From: Martelella alba | Lineage (GTDB): Bacteria; Pseudomonadota; Alphaproteobacteria; Rhizobiales; Rhizobiaceae | Length of the DNA stretch: 64,000 bases | Assembly (NCBI RefSeq): GCF_006516955.1 | Contig: NZ_VHLG01000012.1 | Span: 165,641-229,640 of the forward strand | Direction of reading: 5' to 3' | In this document: in pieces, positions 15,606-24,788 of the stretch | How positions within the stretch are numbered: the first letter of the stretch is position 1 | Layout of the letters: each line of letters begins with the position of its first letter | Position numbers and translations under genes: made by a program | Notes under the pieces: generated by a model | The model's database searches: none | What the model saw: the letters and a program-made list of their open reading frames with translations, nothing else | Told to the model about the DNA's origin: nothing

Positions 15606-18086
15606 TCAGGGCTTTTCGATCCAGTCGTTTTCAAGCGTCAGCGTCAGCCGGGCGCGTATATCCGTGGCACTGGCGGCTATGATGATTTCATAGTCGCCTG
15701 CATCGGCTCTGAAGGCGTGATCTTCAGCGCAGAAATAGGCGAGATCACGCGGCGACAGCGACAGGTTTGCCGTGCGAGTCTCACCGGGATCAAGCGTCAG
15801 ACGGGCAAAGGCCTTCAGCTCCTTTATCGGCCGTTCGGCTTGCGGATTGTTCTCGCCGATATAAAGCTGCACGACGTCTGAGCCGCGCCGCGCGCCGGTA
15901 TTGGTCACGTCAATCTCGATGCTCACGCCATCCTCGTCGATTGTCGCGGCTGAAAGTGACGGTTTGCCCCAACGGAATTCGGTATAGGAAAGCCCGAAGC
16001 CAAAGGGAAAGGCCGGATCTATCCCCGCGCGGTCGAAATGGCGGTAGCCGACGAAAATGCCTTCGCGATATTCCACATGTCCGTCGCGGCCGGGATAGCC
16101 GAGCGTGTCATTGCCGAAGGCGGAGACATCGTGGAGACGGGACGGAAAGGTCTGCGGCAACCGGCCGCCGGGCTCTGCCGCGCCAAACAGCAGATCGGCT
16201 GCGGCGTGGCCCAGCTCCTGGCCCGGATACCACATCTCGATCACGGCACGGACGCGCGACAGCCAGGGCATTTCCACCGGACCGCCGGTCTGAAGCACCA
16301 CGATCGTATCAGGATTTTCGGCTGCAACGCGCGCGATCAGTTCATCCTGACGGCCGGGAAGCTGCATATCCGGCAGGTCGAGGCCTTCCGTATCCCATTC
16401 GCCTTGCCGCCCGACAAACAGCACGGCGATATCGGCTGCCTTGGCGGCCTCCACGGCAGCATCAATCTCGGTCTCGCCCAGCACATATTCAATGCCGAAG
16501 CGCATGGCACGAATATTGATGCCTTCTTCCTTCTCGTCGACCGGACGGTATTCGGCGGTGATTTCATAGCGCCGCCCGGCCAGAAGCTCGACCTTTGCGC
16601 GGCGCTCGTCATTGCCGGTGCCGAAATAATTATTGCCGCGCTTCCAGCCCGTTTCGCCATCAATCACCTTCTCCCCGTCAAGGAAGAGATTGGCAAGACC
16701 GGCATTGGTGAGGCCCAGCTCGTAAAGCCCGGTTTTTTCCGCGACAAAGCTGCCGGTGATGCGCACCGAAAAATCGTCGAGATCGATTTCCTTGTTCGGC
16801 ATGTCGAACCAGAAAAAGTCACTCGCCTCCGCCGTGGTGACGTGAACTGGCGCGCCGGCCAGTTCGGTGCCCTGATAAAAGGCGACGGCAAGCGGCGTCT
16901 CCATCAGGCTTGCCAGCCGGTTGTTGGAGCAGCCGATTGCGGTCAGTACGGCATCATCGCCCAGGAGCGCCTTCAGCCCCTCCGCCGGACTGATGCGGTA
17001 ATGGGCGTTGATCTGCGCGCTACCGCCGCCCATGATGCGGGCAACTGTTGCATTGGGGCCGATCGCGGCGATTTTCCGCACTCCGTTCTGTGTCAGCGGT
17101 AAAATGCCGTCATTCTTCAAAAGCACGCTGCCATCAGCGGCGAGTTTACGGATCAGGGCGCGGATTTCTGGTGTGTCGAGCGACGTTTCCGCCGGAATTT
17201 CGGGATCATCGAACGCGCCGACCCGCTCGATCAGCCTCAGCATGCGGGTCGCCGATGCCGCAACAAAATCGGCATCGAGCGCACCGCTTCTGACAGCGTC
17301 GACAAGCTTTTCGCCGCGGTCGCGCGTCGGGCCCGGCATTTCAAGGTCAAGCCCGGCCTTCACCGTGGCGATGGTGGAATGGGAGCCGAACCAGTCGGAC
17401 ATGACGATGCCGTCATAGCCCCATTCCTCACGCAACACCGTGGTCAAAAGCCAGCCGTTTTCGCTCGTATAGGTGCCGTTCAGCCGGTTATAGGAGGACA
17501 TCACCGCCCAGACACCAGCCTTTTTCACCGCGGCCTCAAAGGGGGGCAGATAGATTTCGCGCAGCGTCCGTTCGTCAATGTCGGAGGAGATTGTCTGGCG
17601 CTGATATTCGGAATCATTGCCGACGAAATGCTTGATCGTCGCGGCAACACCATTGTCCTGCAGGCCGGCAATGTAGCCGACGGCAAGACCGGCCGTCAGT
17701 GCCGGATCTTCCGAATAGCATTCGAAATTGCGCCCGTTGAGACCTGAACGGTGGATGTTGACGGTCGGTGCCAGAAGCACGGCAGCCCCTTTCGAGCGGG
17801 CCTCCTTCGCCAGCGCCGCGCCCATCGCATAGGCTGCATCCGGGCTCCAGGAGGCGCCAAGCGCGATGGCACAGGGAAAGCAGCTTGCCTTGACGCCGCC
17901 AACCAGAGAACCACCGCCGCGCGCGCCATTGGGGCCATCGGAAACCTTGATTTTGGGGACGCCAAGCCGTGTCACGGCATTGGTGGTCCAGGAATCCGCA
18001 CCGGAAAGCAGCGACACCTGCTCCTCAAGCGTCATGTCCTTCACCAGTGCTTCAATGGCGCGATTTGGTGCTACGGCATTGTCCAT
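15606..18086 (-). CDS. Glycoside hydrolase family 3 beta-glucosidase with PA14 domain
   Basis: Hydrolyses beta-linked glucosides, probably plant-derived. 826 residues, the usual length of PA14-containing GH3 enzymes, no signal peptide, so cytoplasmic. Order: GH3 N-terminal barrel (about 10-300) with KVSDGPNGARG, KHFVGNDSEYQR and the nucleophile Asp in IVMSDWFGSHST (about residue 230); GH3 C-terminal domain split by an inserted PA14 domain (about 395-540, GLYELGLTNAGLANLFLDG); fibronectin-III-like C-terminus (DVVQLYIGENNPQ, ELKAFARLTLDPGE). The ATG at 18086 has GGAGGA 5 bases before it; a frame extending to 18146 lacks a ribosome site. Divergent from a TetR regulator that probably controls it. 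Resembles Agrobacterium/Rhizobium cellobiose/coniferin hydrolases. Confidence 0.93.
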   Translation of the reverse strand: MDNAVAPNRAIEALVKDMTLEEQVSLLSGADSWTTNAVTRLGVPKIKVSDGPNGARGGGSLVGGVKASCFPCAIALGASWSPDAAYAMGAALAKEARSKGAAVLLAPTVNIHRSGLNGRNFECYSEDPALTAGLAVGYIAGLQDNGVAATIKHFVGNDSEYQRQTISSDIDERTLREIYLPPFEAAVKKAGVWAVMSSYNRLNGTYTSENGWLLTTVLREEWGYDGIVMSDWFGSHSTIATVKAGLDLEMPGPTRDRGEKLVDAVRSGALDADFVAASATRMLRLIERVGAFDDPEIPAETSLDTPEIRALIRKLAADGSVLLKNDGILPLTQNGVRKIAAIGPNATVARIMGGGSAQINAHYRISPAEGLKALLGDDAVLTAIGCSNNRLASLMETPLAVAFYQGTELAGAPVHVTTAEASDFFWFDMPNKEIDLDDFSVRITGSFVAEKTGLYELGLTNAGLANLFLDGEKVIDGETGWKRGNNYFGTGNDERRAKVELLAGRRYEITAEYRPVDEKEEGINIRAMRFGIEYVLGETEIDAAVEAAKAADIAVLFVGRQGEWDTEGLDLPDMQLPGRQDELIARVAAENPDTIVVLQTGGPVEMPWLSRVRAVIEMWYPGQELGHAAADLLFGAAEPGGRLPQTFPSRLHDVSAFGNDTLGYPGRDGHVEYREGIFVGYRHFDRAGIDPAFPFGFGLSYTEFRWGKPSLSAATIDEDGVSIEIDVTNTGARRGSDVVQLYIGENNPQAERPIKELKAFARLTLDPGETRTANLSLSPRDLAYFCAEDHAFRADAGDYEIIIAASATDIRARLTLTLENDWIEKP

Positions 18087-18218
18087 GGGGGTCCTCCGGC
18101 TTTTCTTCCACATAAAGATAGTATGATTGCGAGAAAAAGCTACCAAGCAGTAGGTAAATTATTCATGATTGTGCTGTCATCGCTTTTGCAGAAGAAAGAG
18201 GCGAGCAGAGGAGTGCTG
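18087..18218. promoter_or_regulatory. Divergent promoter region of beta-glucosidase and TetR regulator
   Basis: 132 bases serving both genes, AT-richer than its flanks. TACC (18141-18144) and GGTA (18153-18156) form a short interrupted palindrome TACCAAGCAGTAGGTA that could be half of a TetR operator. Half-sites are only 4 bases, so this is a weak candidate. Confidence 0.35.
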
Positions 18219-18872
18219 ATGGGAAAGCTGGATATGGGTGGCGGGACACAACTCAAAAGCAGGGGCGAGACGGTGCGCAAACGCTCGGCAAAGGGTGAGA
18301 AGCGGCGCGCCGAGATCGTGGCTGCTGCGGTCGAGATCTTCTCGCGTGAAGGCTATCGCGGTGCTTCGATTGCCTCTGTGGCGGCGCAGGTCGGCCTTAC
18401 CCTTCCGGGTCTTTTGCATTATTTTCCCAGTAAGGTTGATCTGCTGTTGGAGGTGCTGGCCTGGCGTGACCGCCAGTCGGAGCGCAGTTTCGATCCTGAT
18501 GTGGTTCACTGGCAGGCGCTGCTTGATCAACTGCTCGCCGCCAATCGCGCCAATGCCGGTATTCCCGACATGATCCGTGTGTTTTCGGTGCTAAATGCCG
18601 AGGGGCTCAGCGAAGATCACCCCGCCCATGACTGGTTTCGCGGCCGTTTCGACCGGATCACCCGGATGATGGCGGGTGCCTTTGCCCGCGGCATCGAAGC
18701 AGGCGAGGTGCGCCCCGACTGCGATCCTGAAGGCCTTGCCGTGGAAATTGTCGCGGTGATGGACGGGCTGCAGGTCGCCTGGCTCAGGGCGCCGGAAAAG
18801 GTCGATCTCGTCCAGCGTTTCGAGGCCTATGTCGCCCGGCTTAAAGCCTCGATCGCGGTGACGGCAGTCTGA
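18219..18872 (+). CDS. TetR-family transcriptional regulator
   Basis: A 217-residue repressor, dimeric by family. The N-terminal HTH is clear: RRAEIVAAAVEIFSREGYRG, ASIASVAAQVGLTLPGLLHY, FPSKVDLLLEVL. The C-terminal part is an all-helical ligand domain of the BetI/TetR_C6 style (AHDWFRGRFDRITRMMAGAF, AVEIVAVMDGLQVAWL). I start at the ATG 18219, which has GAGGAG 8 bases upstream. A much longer frame runs upstream through the divergent gene and is antisense to it. Position back to back with the GH3 beta-glucosidase suggests it represses that gene and responds to a glucoside or aglycone (inference). Confidence 0.9.
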   Translation: MGKLDMGGGTQLKSRGETVRKRSAKGEKRRAEIVAAAVEIFSREGYRGASIASVAAQVGLTLPGLLHYFPSKVDLLLEVLAWRDRQSERSFDPDVVHWQALLDQLLAANRANAGIPDMIRVFSVLNAEGLSEDHPAHDWFRGRFDRITRMMAGAFARGIEAGEVRPDCDPEGLAVEIVAVMDGLQVAWLRAPEKVDLVQRFEAYVARLKASIAVTAV

Positions 18873-19368
18873 CTGTTCCACGACGATGCGCATGTCTTTC
18901 TGCAGTTATTCACGCTTTCCACATCAAGATGACAGGTATCAACCTTTGGGTTGAGCGCAACAGACGCGAAATTGTGACAGCCTTAGCGAAATGAAAATGC
19001 GTAAAGCCGGTCATATTTTCGCGCAACGCCCGTTTCGGCTGAAAAACGCAGGTCTTTGGTGGTTGTGGCGTGATCACAATGGCCAAAATCGGGCTAAATT
19101 TGATTGCACGGTCAAAAAAAAAGACTAGTCTCCCAGCACGCAAAGCGCGTGGCGCCGGGCCCTGATTGTTGCAACGGTCCCGTCACGAAGGCGCGTTACT
19201 CTCGCACGGTGGGTCGCGCAGGGTGCGCTTCTTCTCAAAGGCTTGGTTCGGAGGAAACATCTTGCAGATAGGCTGGTCTGCCTGATCACAGGCGTTCTTT
19301 CGGACCGTGATGAGTGGGGCCGCCCAGCTTGAAACAGCCGAGGCCCCGGTTTTTACAAGGGGAAAACC
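18873..19368. other. Long leader/promoter region of the dpp operon
   Basis: About 495 bases without a gene. A small perfect hairpin TCAACC-TTTG-GGTTGA lies at 18939-18954. An A9 run at 19117-19125, following a TTGATTGCACGGTC stretch, marks the likely promoter area. The remaining 240 bases before dppA would be a long untranslated leader; I found no riboswitch I recognise. A strong GGGGAAAACC purine stretch precedes the dppA ATG. Confidence 0.4.
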
Positions 19369-20967
19369 ATGAAAAATTTCAAGGCTTTGGCTTTGGCGAC
19401 CACGGTATTCGTGGCGCTCAGCGGTGCTGCGAGCGCCAAGACGCTCGTCTATTGCTCGGAAGGCTCGCCAGAGGGCTTTGACCCGTCCGCCTATACCAGC
19501 GGCACGACTTTCGACGCATCCTCGCGCACGATCTTCAACCGTCTGGTCGAGTTCAAGCATGGCAGCACGGAGACCGAACCCGGTCTTGCCACCAGCTATG
19601 ACATTTCCGATGACGGACTGACCTATACGTTCCACCTGCGCCCGGGCGTCAAGTTCCAGACCACCGATTTCTTCACGCCGACGCGTGACATGAATGCCGA
19701 TGATGTCGTGTTCTCCTTTGAGCGCCAGCTCGACAAGAATAATGAATGGTATTCCTATGCACCGGGTATTTCCTGGGAATATTTTGATGCGATGAGCTTC
19801 CCGAGCCTGATTGCGAGCGTCGAGAAGGTCGATGACATGACGGTCAAGTTCACCCTGAACCGTCCGGAAGCACCCTTCATCGCCGATCTGGCCATGGATT
19901 TTGCCTCGATCGTGTCGAAGGAATATGCCGATCAGCTCGCCGCTGCCGGTACCAAGGAACAGTTCAACCAGAAGCCGGTCGGCACGGGGCCGTTCCAGTT
20001 CGTTGCCTATCAGCAGGATGCGGTGATCCGCTACAAGGCATTTCCGGATTACTGGGCCGGCAAGCAGCCGATTGACGATCTCGTTTTCGCCATCACCACG
20101 GATGCCTCCGTTCGCCGTCAGAAGCTTGAAGCTGGCGAATGCCAGATCATGCCCTATCCCTCACCTGCCGATGTCGAGGCACTGAAGGGCAATGACAAGC
20201 TGAATGTCGAGGAAAGTGCCGGTCTCAACATCGGCTATCTCGCCTATAACACCACCCAGGCGCCCTTCGACAATCCGAAGGTCCGCAAGGCGCTCAACAT
20301 GGCGATCGACAAGCAGGCCATCATCGATGCCGTGTTCCAGGGCACGGGCCAGGTTGCCAAGAACCCGATCCCGCCGACCATGTGGTCTTACAATGACGCG
20401 GTTCAGGATGACCCCTATGATCCCGATGCCGCCAAGAAGATGCTGGAAGATGCCGGTGTTACCGATCTTTCGATGAAGATCTGGGCGATGCCGGTTCAGC
20501 GTCCCTATAACCCCAATGCCCGCCGCATGGCCGAGCTTCTGCAGGCCGATTTCGCCAAGGTCGGCGTCAAGGCCGAGATCGTCTCTTATGAATGGGGCGA
20601 ATATCTCTCGCGTGCCGGCGAAAAGGACCATGACGGTGCGGTTCTGCTCGGCTGGACCGGTGACAACGGCGATCCGGACAACTTCCTCGCCACGCTGCTC
20701 GGCTGCGATGCCGTCGGCACCACTTCGAATGTCGCCGAATTCTGCTATCAGCCCTATGAGGATCTGATCCAGAAGGCCAAGGTTACCTCGGACATGGCCG
20801 AGCGCACCAAGCTTTACGAACAGGCGCAGGTCGTCTTCAAGGAACAGGCACCGTGGGCGACGATTGCCCATTCCACGGTCTATATTCCGATGACCAAGTC
20901 GGTTGAAAACTTCGTCATCGATCCGCTCGGCTATCACCGTTTCGACGGTGTCGATATCGCTGATTAA
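19369..20967 (+). CDS. dppA: Dipeptide ABC transporter periplasmic binding protein DppA
   Basis: Family 5 solute-binding protein, 532 residues, very like E. coli DppA. Signal peptide residues 1-23 with cleavage after ASA-K, followed by TLVYCSEGSPEGFDPSAYTS, PGLATSYDISDDGLTYTFHL, GTGPFQFVAYQQDAVIRYKA and the C-terminal LLGWTGDNGDPDNFL. The single Cys pair seen in E. coli DppA regions (VYCSEGS; GECQIMP; LLGCDAV; EFCYQP) is kept. It delivers dipeptides or related small peptides (also haem or 5-aminolevulinate in some species) to the DppBC permease. First gene of dppABCDF, separated from dppB by 59 bases that hold a strong hairpin. Confidence 0.95.
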   Translation: MKNFKALALATTVFVALSGAASAKTLVYCSEGSPEGFDPSAYTSGTTFDASSRTIFNRLVEFKHGSTETEPGLATSYDISDDGLTYTFHLRPGVKFQTTDFFTPTRDMNADDVVFSFERQLDKNNEWYSYAPGISWEYFDAMSFPSLIASVEKVDDMTVKFTLNRPEAPFIADLAMDFASIVSKEYADQLAAAGTKEQFNQKPVGTGPFQFVAYQQDAVIRYKAFPDYWAGKQPIDDLVFAITTDASVRRQKLEAGECQIMPYPSPADVEALKGNDKLNVEESAGLNIGYLAYNTTQAPFDNPKVRKALNMAIDKQAIIDAVFQGTGQVAKNPIPPTMWSYNDAVQDDPYDPDAAKKMLEDAGVTDLSMKIWAMPVQRPYNPNARRMAELLQADFAKVGVKAEIVSYEWGEYLSRAGEKDHDGAVLLGWTGDNGDPDNFLATLLGCDAVGTTSNVAEFCYQPYEDLIQKAKVTSDMAERTKLYEQAQVVFKEQAPWATIAHSTVYIPMTKSVENFVIDPLGYHRFDGVDIAD

Positions 20968-20982
20968 GGTTTCAGAGACAAG

Positions 20983-21008
20983 AAGAGGGCCGCCTGAACG
21001 GCCCTCTT
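20983..21008 (+). promoter_or_regulatory. Intercistronic hairpin between dppA and dppB
   Basis: Perfect 10-bp stem AAGAGGGCCG (20983-20992) / CGGCCCTCTT (20999-21008), 6-base loop, without a run of T afterwards. Such hairpins between a binding-protein gene and its permease genes lower downstream expression or protect the upstream mRNA, giving excess binding protein. Confidence 0.7.
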
Positions 21009-21026
21009 CCCTATCAGGGCATACCC

Positions 21027-22034
21027 ATGATCAAATTCATTCTCGGCAAGCTCCTGCTGATTGTGCCGACCTTTATCGGCATCACCATTGTCGCCTTTGG
21101 TTTCGTTCGCGTGCTGCCGGGCGATCCGATCCTGCTGATGGCTGGCGAACATGGCATTTCACCGGAACGCTATCAGGAACTGGTCCATCAGTTCGGCTAT
21201 GACCGGCCGATCGTCATTCAATATTTCGATTATGTCTGGGGGCTTTTGCACGGCGATTTCGGCATTTCGCTGTCGACCAAGCAGCCGGTGCTGACCGAAT
21301 TTCTCGCCCGCTTCCCGGCAACGGCGGAGCTTTCCATCTGCGCCATGATCCTGGCGATTGCCATCGGTCTTCCGGCTGGTGTTCTGGCGGCGGTCAAGCG
21401 CGGCTCCTGGTTCGATCAGGCGGCCATGGGGGCGGCTTTGACGGGCTATTCCATGCCGATCTTCTGGTGGGGCCTGCTGCTGATCATCCTGTTTTCCGGT
21501 GTTTTGGGCTGGACACCGGTCTCCGGGCGTATCTCGCTTCTCTATTATTTCCCGGCCGTCACCGGCTTCATGACGATCGATTCCCTGCTTTCGGGTCAGG
21601 CGGGCGCGTTTACCTCGGCGCTGTCGCATCTCATCTTGCCTGCGATCGTGCTTGGCACCATTCCGCTGGCGGTGATTGCGCGGCAGACGCGCTCGGCTAT
21701 GCTGGAAGTCATGGGCGAGGACTATGTCCGCACCGCCCGCGCCAAGGGCCTGTCGGGCAGCCGCGTCATCGGGGTTCATGCGCTCAGAAACGCGCTGATC
21801 CCGGTGGTCACCACGATCGGCCTCCAGGTCGGCATGCTGATGGCGGGCGCGATCCTGACGGAAACGATCTTTTCCTGGCCGGGTATCGGCAAGTGGATGA
21901 TCGATTCCATTTCGCGCCGCGACTATCCCGTCGTCCAGGGCGGCCTCGTCCTGATCGCCGGTCTCGTCATGCTGGTCAACCTTGTGGTCGATCTCATGTA
22001 TGGCCTTATCAATCCGCGTATTCGCCACCAATAG
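21027..22034 (+). CDS. dppB: Dipeptide ABC transporter permease DppB
   Basis: Inner-membrane permease, 335 residues with six main membrane helices. N-terminal GKLLLIVPTFIGITIVAFGF then VRVLPGDPI is diagnostic for DppB/OppB proteins. The EAA loop, which contacts the ATPase, is EDYVRTARAKGLSGSRVIGV. C-terminal segment ends with VDLMYGLINPRIRHQ, the usual DppB ending. Followed by AGGAGG and dppC after 10 bases. Confidence 0.96.
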   Translation: MIKFILGKLLLIVPTFIGITIVAFGFVRVLPGDPILLMAGEHGISPERYQELVHQFGYDRPIVIQYFDYVWGLLHGDFGISLSTKQPVLTEFLARFPATAELSICAMILAIAIGLPAGVLAAVKRGSWFDQAAMGAALTGYSMPIFWWGLLLIILFSGVLGWTPVSGRISLLYYFPAVTGFMTIDSLLSGQAGAFTSALSHLILPAIVLGTIPLAVIARQTRSAMLEVMGEDYVRTARAKGLSGSRVIGVHALRNALIPVVTTIGLQVGMLMAGAILTETIFSWPGIGKWMIDSISRRDYPVVQGGLVLIAGLVMLVNLVVDLMYGLINPRIRHQ

Positions 22035-22044
22035 GAGGACCGCC

Positions 22045-22953
22045 ATGACCGATAACGTCACCGTCACTGCGGCCCAGCGCAGACATGTCCGCCTGCAGAT
22101 GATCGCCGAGTTCTGGCACTATTTCAGCCAGAGCAAGGGCGCAGTCATCGGCCTTGCCATCATTGTCGCGCTCATTCTCGTGGCGATTTTCGCCCCCTTT
22201 CTTGCCCCGCATAATCCCGATCAGCAAAATGTCGCCATGCGGCTGACCCCGCCGGTCTGGGAGGCCAAGGGCACTGTCACCTATCTGCTTGGCACCGATG
22301 CACTTGGCCGCGATATTCTCTCGCGACTGATCTTCGGCTCGCGCTTCTCGCTGCTGATCGGCATTGTCGTCGTCTCGATCGCGCTGTTTTTCGGCATCGT
22401 GCTCGGCCTCTTGGCCGGTTTCTTCCGCGGCTGGGTCGATGTGGCGATCATGCGGGTCATGGATGTCATTCTCGCCTTTCCGCCGCTGCTTCTGGCGTTG
22501 GTTCTGGTCGCGGTTCTCGGCCCCGGCCTGTTCAATGCCATGATTGCCATCGCGCTCGTGCTGCAGCCGCATTTTGCCCGTCTGACGCGCGCTGCCGTCA
22601 TGGCCGAAGCCCGGCGCGAATATGTCATTTCTGCCCGCGTTGCCGGCGCGAAGAATGGCCGGCTGATGTTCCGGACCATTCTGCCGAACTGCCTGTCGCC
22701 GCTGATCGTTCAGGGCACGCTGTCGTTTTCGGATGCGATCCTCAACGCCGCCGCACTCGGCTTCCTCGGCATGGGTGCCCAGCCGCCGACCCCGGAATGG
22801 GGCACGATGCTGGCTGAAGCGCGTGAATTCATTCTCTCCGCCTGGTGGGTCGTCACCTTCCCCGGCCTTGCCATTCTGATCACGGTTCTGGCGATCAATC
22901 TGGTCGGCGACGGTCTGCGCGATGCCTTCGACCCGAAACTGAAGCGGAGCTGA
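22045..22953 (+). CDS. dppC: Dipeptide ABC transporter permease DppC
   Basis: Second membrane subunit, 302 residues. Starts at the ATG 22045 with AGGAGG 6 bases before it; an in-frame extension from 21982 lies inside dppB and is not used. N-terminal FWHYFSQSKGAVIGLAIIVA, then the LGTDALGRDILSRLIFGSRF signature of DppC/OppC, EAA loop RREYVISARVAGAKNGRLMF, and NLVGDGLRDAFDPKLKRS at the C-terminus. Pairs with DppB; dppD begins 3 bases after its stop. Confidence 0.96.
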   Translation: MTDNVTVTAAQRRHVRLQMIAEFWHYFSQSKGAVIGLAIIVALILVAIFAPFLAPHNPDQQNVAMRLTPPVWEAKGTVTYLLGTDALGRDILSRLIFGSRFSLLIGIVVVSIALFFGIVLGLLAGFFRGWVDVAIMRVMDVILAFPPLLLALVLVAVLGPGLFNAMIAIALVLQPHFARLTRAAVMAEARREYVISARVAGAKNGRLMFRTILPNCLSPLIVQGTLSFSDAILNAAALGFLGMGAQPPTPEWGTMLAEAREFILSAWWVVTFPGLAILITVLAINLVGDGLRDAFDPKLKRS

Positions 22954-22956
22954 GCC

Positions 22957-23799
22957 ATGTCCCTTCTTGATGTGAAAAACCTTTCGGTTTCCTTCCCCAC
23001 CGCTTCGGGTGAGACAACGGTGCTGCACAAGGCCTCCTATGTCATCGACAAGGGGGAGGTGCTCGCGATCGTCGGTGAATCGGGCTCCGGCAAATCGGTC
23101 GCCATGCTGGCGGTGATGGGGCTTTTGCCGCCAACGGCAACCGTGACCGCCGATCACGTGTTGTTTGAGGGGCGCGATCTGATGACCATGCCGGTCAAGG
23201 AGCGGCGCAGGATCATCGGCAAGGATATCGCCATGATCTTCCAGGAGCCGATTGCCAGCCTCAACCCGTGCTTTACCGCCGGCTACCAGATCGACGAGGT
23301 GCTGAAACAGCATCTGAAACTTGATCGCAAGGGGCGCCATGCCCGGGCGCTGGAACTTTTGAAGGCCGTCGGCATTCCCGAGCCGGAGGAGAAGCTGAAA
23401 GCCTATCCGCACCAGATGTCGGGCGGCCAGTGCCAGCGCATCATGATCGCCATCGCCATGGCCTGCGAGCCGAAGCTGCTGATTGCCGACGAGCCGACCA
23501 CGGCGCTCGACGTGACGATCCAGAAGCAGATCCTCGAACTTCTGGCGCGGCTGCAGATCGAAACCGGCATGGCGATGATCATGATCACCCATGACATGGG
23601 CGTGGTGGCGGAAACCGCCGACCGCGTGATCGTGCAATATCACGGCCGCAAGATGGAAGAGGCCGATGTGCTGTCGCTGTTCGAAGCGCCGAAACACGCC
23701 TATACGCGGGCGCTTCTGTCGGCACTGCCGGAAAACGCCACCGGCGACCGGCTGCCGACCATCGATTACACGGCTGAATTTGCAGGAGATGGCGAATGA
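22957..23799 (+). CDS. dppD: Dipeptide ABC transporter ATPase DppD
   Basis: Cytoplasmic ATPase, 280 residues. Walker [10 protein letters not shown]-loop [12 protein letters not shown], signature [10 protein letters not shown] (with Cys in place of the more common Arg/Gln), Walker [13 protein letters not shown] and switch His in MITHDMGVV. The C-terminus is shorter than in E. coli DppD: the Cys-rich oligopeptide-type tail is nearly absent after the PTIDYTAEF stretch. Overlaps dppF by 4 bases. Confidence 0.94.
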   Translation: MSLLDVKNLSVSFPTASGETTVLHKASYVIDKGEVLAIVGESGSGKSVAMLAVMGLLPPTATVTADHVLFEGRDLMTMPVKERRRIIGKDIAMIFQEPIASLNPCFTAGYQIDEVLKQHLKLDRKGRHARALELLKAVGIPEPEEKLKAYPHQMSGGQCQRIMIAIAMACEPKLLIADEPTTALDVTIQKQILELLARLQIETGMAMIMITHDMGVVAETADRVIVQYHGRKMEEADVLSLFEAPKHAYTRALLSALPENATGDRLPTIDYTAEFAGDGE

Positions 23800-24641
23800 G
23801 CGATATCGTCGCCGAAGGCAGGAATATCACCCGCGATTACATCATTCCGGGCGGCATGTTCGGCAAGCCGCGTACCGTGCACGCGCTGAAGGGGATCGAC
23901 TTTTCCGTCGAGCGCGGCAAGACGCTGGCGCTGGTGGGGGAATCGGGGTGCGGAAAATCGACGCTCGCCCGCATCATCACCATGATCGATCCGCAGACCT
24001 CCGGTGAGCTGAAGCTTGGCGGCCATGTTGTCGATATCGCCAGACACCGGCCAACGGCGGAGATGCGCCGCCGGGTGCAGATCGTGTTCCAGAACCCCTA
24101 TGGCTCGCTCAATCCACGCCAGAAGGTCGGCGATGTGCTGACCGAGCCGCTGCTGCTCAATACCGATCTTTCGGCCGCAGACCGGCGCGACAAGGCGCAT
24201 GACATGCTGAAAAAGGTCGGTCTGGGGCCGGAACATTACGAGCGATACCCGCATATGTTCTCGGGCGGTCAGCGCCAGCGCATCGCCATTGCCCGGGCAT
24301 TGATCCTCAATCCGAGCCTGCTGGTTCTGGATGAGCCGGTGTCCGCGCTTGATCTTTCGGTCCAGGCACAGATCCTCAATCTTCTGGCGGATCTGCAGGA
24401 TGAGCTGCAACTCACCTATATCTTCGTCAGCCATGACCTGTCGGTGGTGCGCTATATCTGCGATGAAATCATGGTGATGTATTTCGGTGAGGTGGTGGAG
24501 CGCGGTACGCGTGATGAGGTCTTTACCGATCCCAAGCATGATTACACCAGGACGCTGTTTTCCGCCACGCCACGCGCTGATGTCGATCATATTCGCGCCC
24601 GTCTTCAGGCCAAAAAAGCCCGGCTGGCCGCAGGCTTGTGA
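23796..24641 (+). CDS. dppF: Dipeptide ABC transporter ATPase DppF
   Basis: Second ATPase, 281 residues. Walker A GESGCGKST, Q-loop IVFQNPYGSLNPRQ, signature FSGGQRQRIA, Walker B LLVLDEPVSALD and switch His in FVSHDLSVV. The RDYIIPGGMFGKPRTVHALKG N-terminus is typical of DppF. Starts within the stop of dppD (ATGA, 23796-23799). Last gene of the operon; a GC-rich inverted repeat follows 26 bases later. Confidence 0.95.
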   Translation: MSDIVAEGRNITRDYIIPGGMFGKPRTVHALKGIDFSVERGKTLALVGESGCGKSTLARIITMIDPQTSGELKLGGHVVDIARHRPTAEMRRRVQIVFQNPYGSLNPRQKVGDVLTEPLLLNTDLSAADRRDKAHDMLKKVGLGPEHYERYPHMFSGGQRQRIAIARALILNPSLLVLDEPVSALDLSVQAQILNLLADLQDELQLTYIFVSHDLSVVRYICDEIMVMYFGEVVERGTRDEVFTDPKHDYTRTLFSATPRADVDHIRARLQAKKARLAAGL

Positions 24642-24666
24642 ACCCCGTCCGATCTGCGGGAAGACA

Positions 24667-24697
24667 CCGGACCGGAGACAGGCCGTCCCCGGTCCGG
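24667..24697 (+). terminator. Probable end-of-operon hairpin after dppF
   Basis: Stem CCGGACCGG (24667-24675) / CCGGTCCGG (24689-24697), 13-base loop, starting 26 bases after the dppF stop. There is no T run, so it may act with Rho or as a 3' stabiliser rather than as a classical terminator. Confidence 0.5.
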
Positions 24698-24788
24698 CAA
24701 GGTCAGAGATGATGCCATAGGGCGCGGGCGAGTTCAGCCCGTCATCCCGTGTGATCGCGTCGCTGCCAGCTGGTTCTTCCGGTGGCTT

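Noticed and set aside
17751..18218. Upstream extension of the TetR gene by about 156 codons
   Set aside because: It runs antisense through the beta-glucosidase gene and its promoter; the ATG at 18219 has a proper GAGGAG site and starts just before the HTH.
18939..18954. Small hairpin TCAACC-TTTG-GGTTGA downstream of the TetR gene as its terminator
   Set aside because: Only 6 bp, AT-containing stem and no T run; listed only as part of the dpp leader region.
22009..23697. Minus-strand open frame of 560 codons opposite dppC-dppD
   Set aside because: Composition is that of an antisense frame of GC-rich DNA and it covers two well-supported transporter genes.
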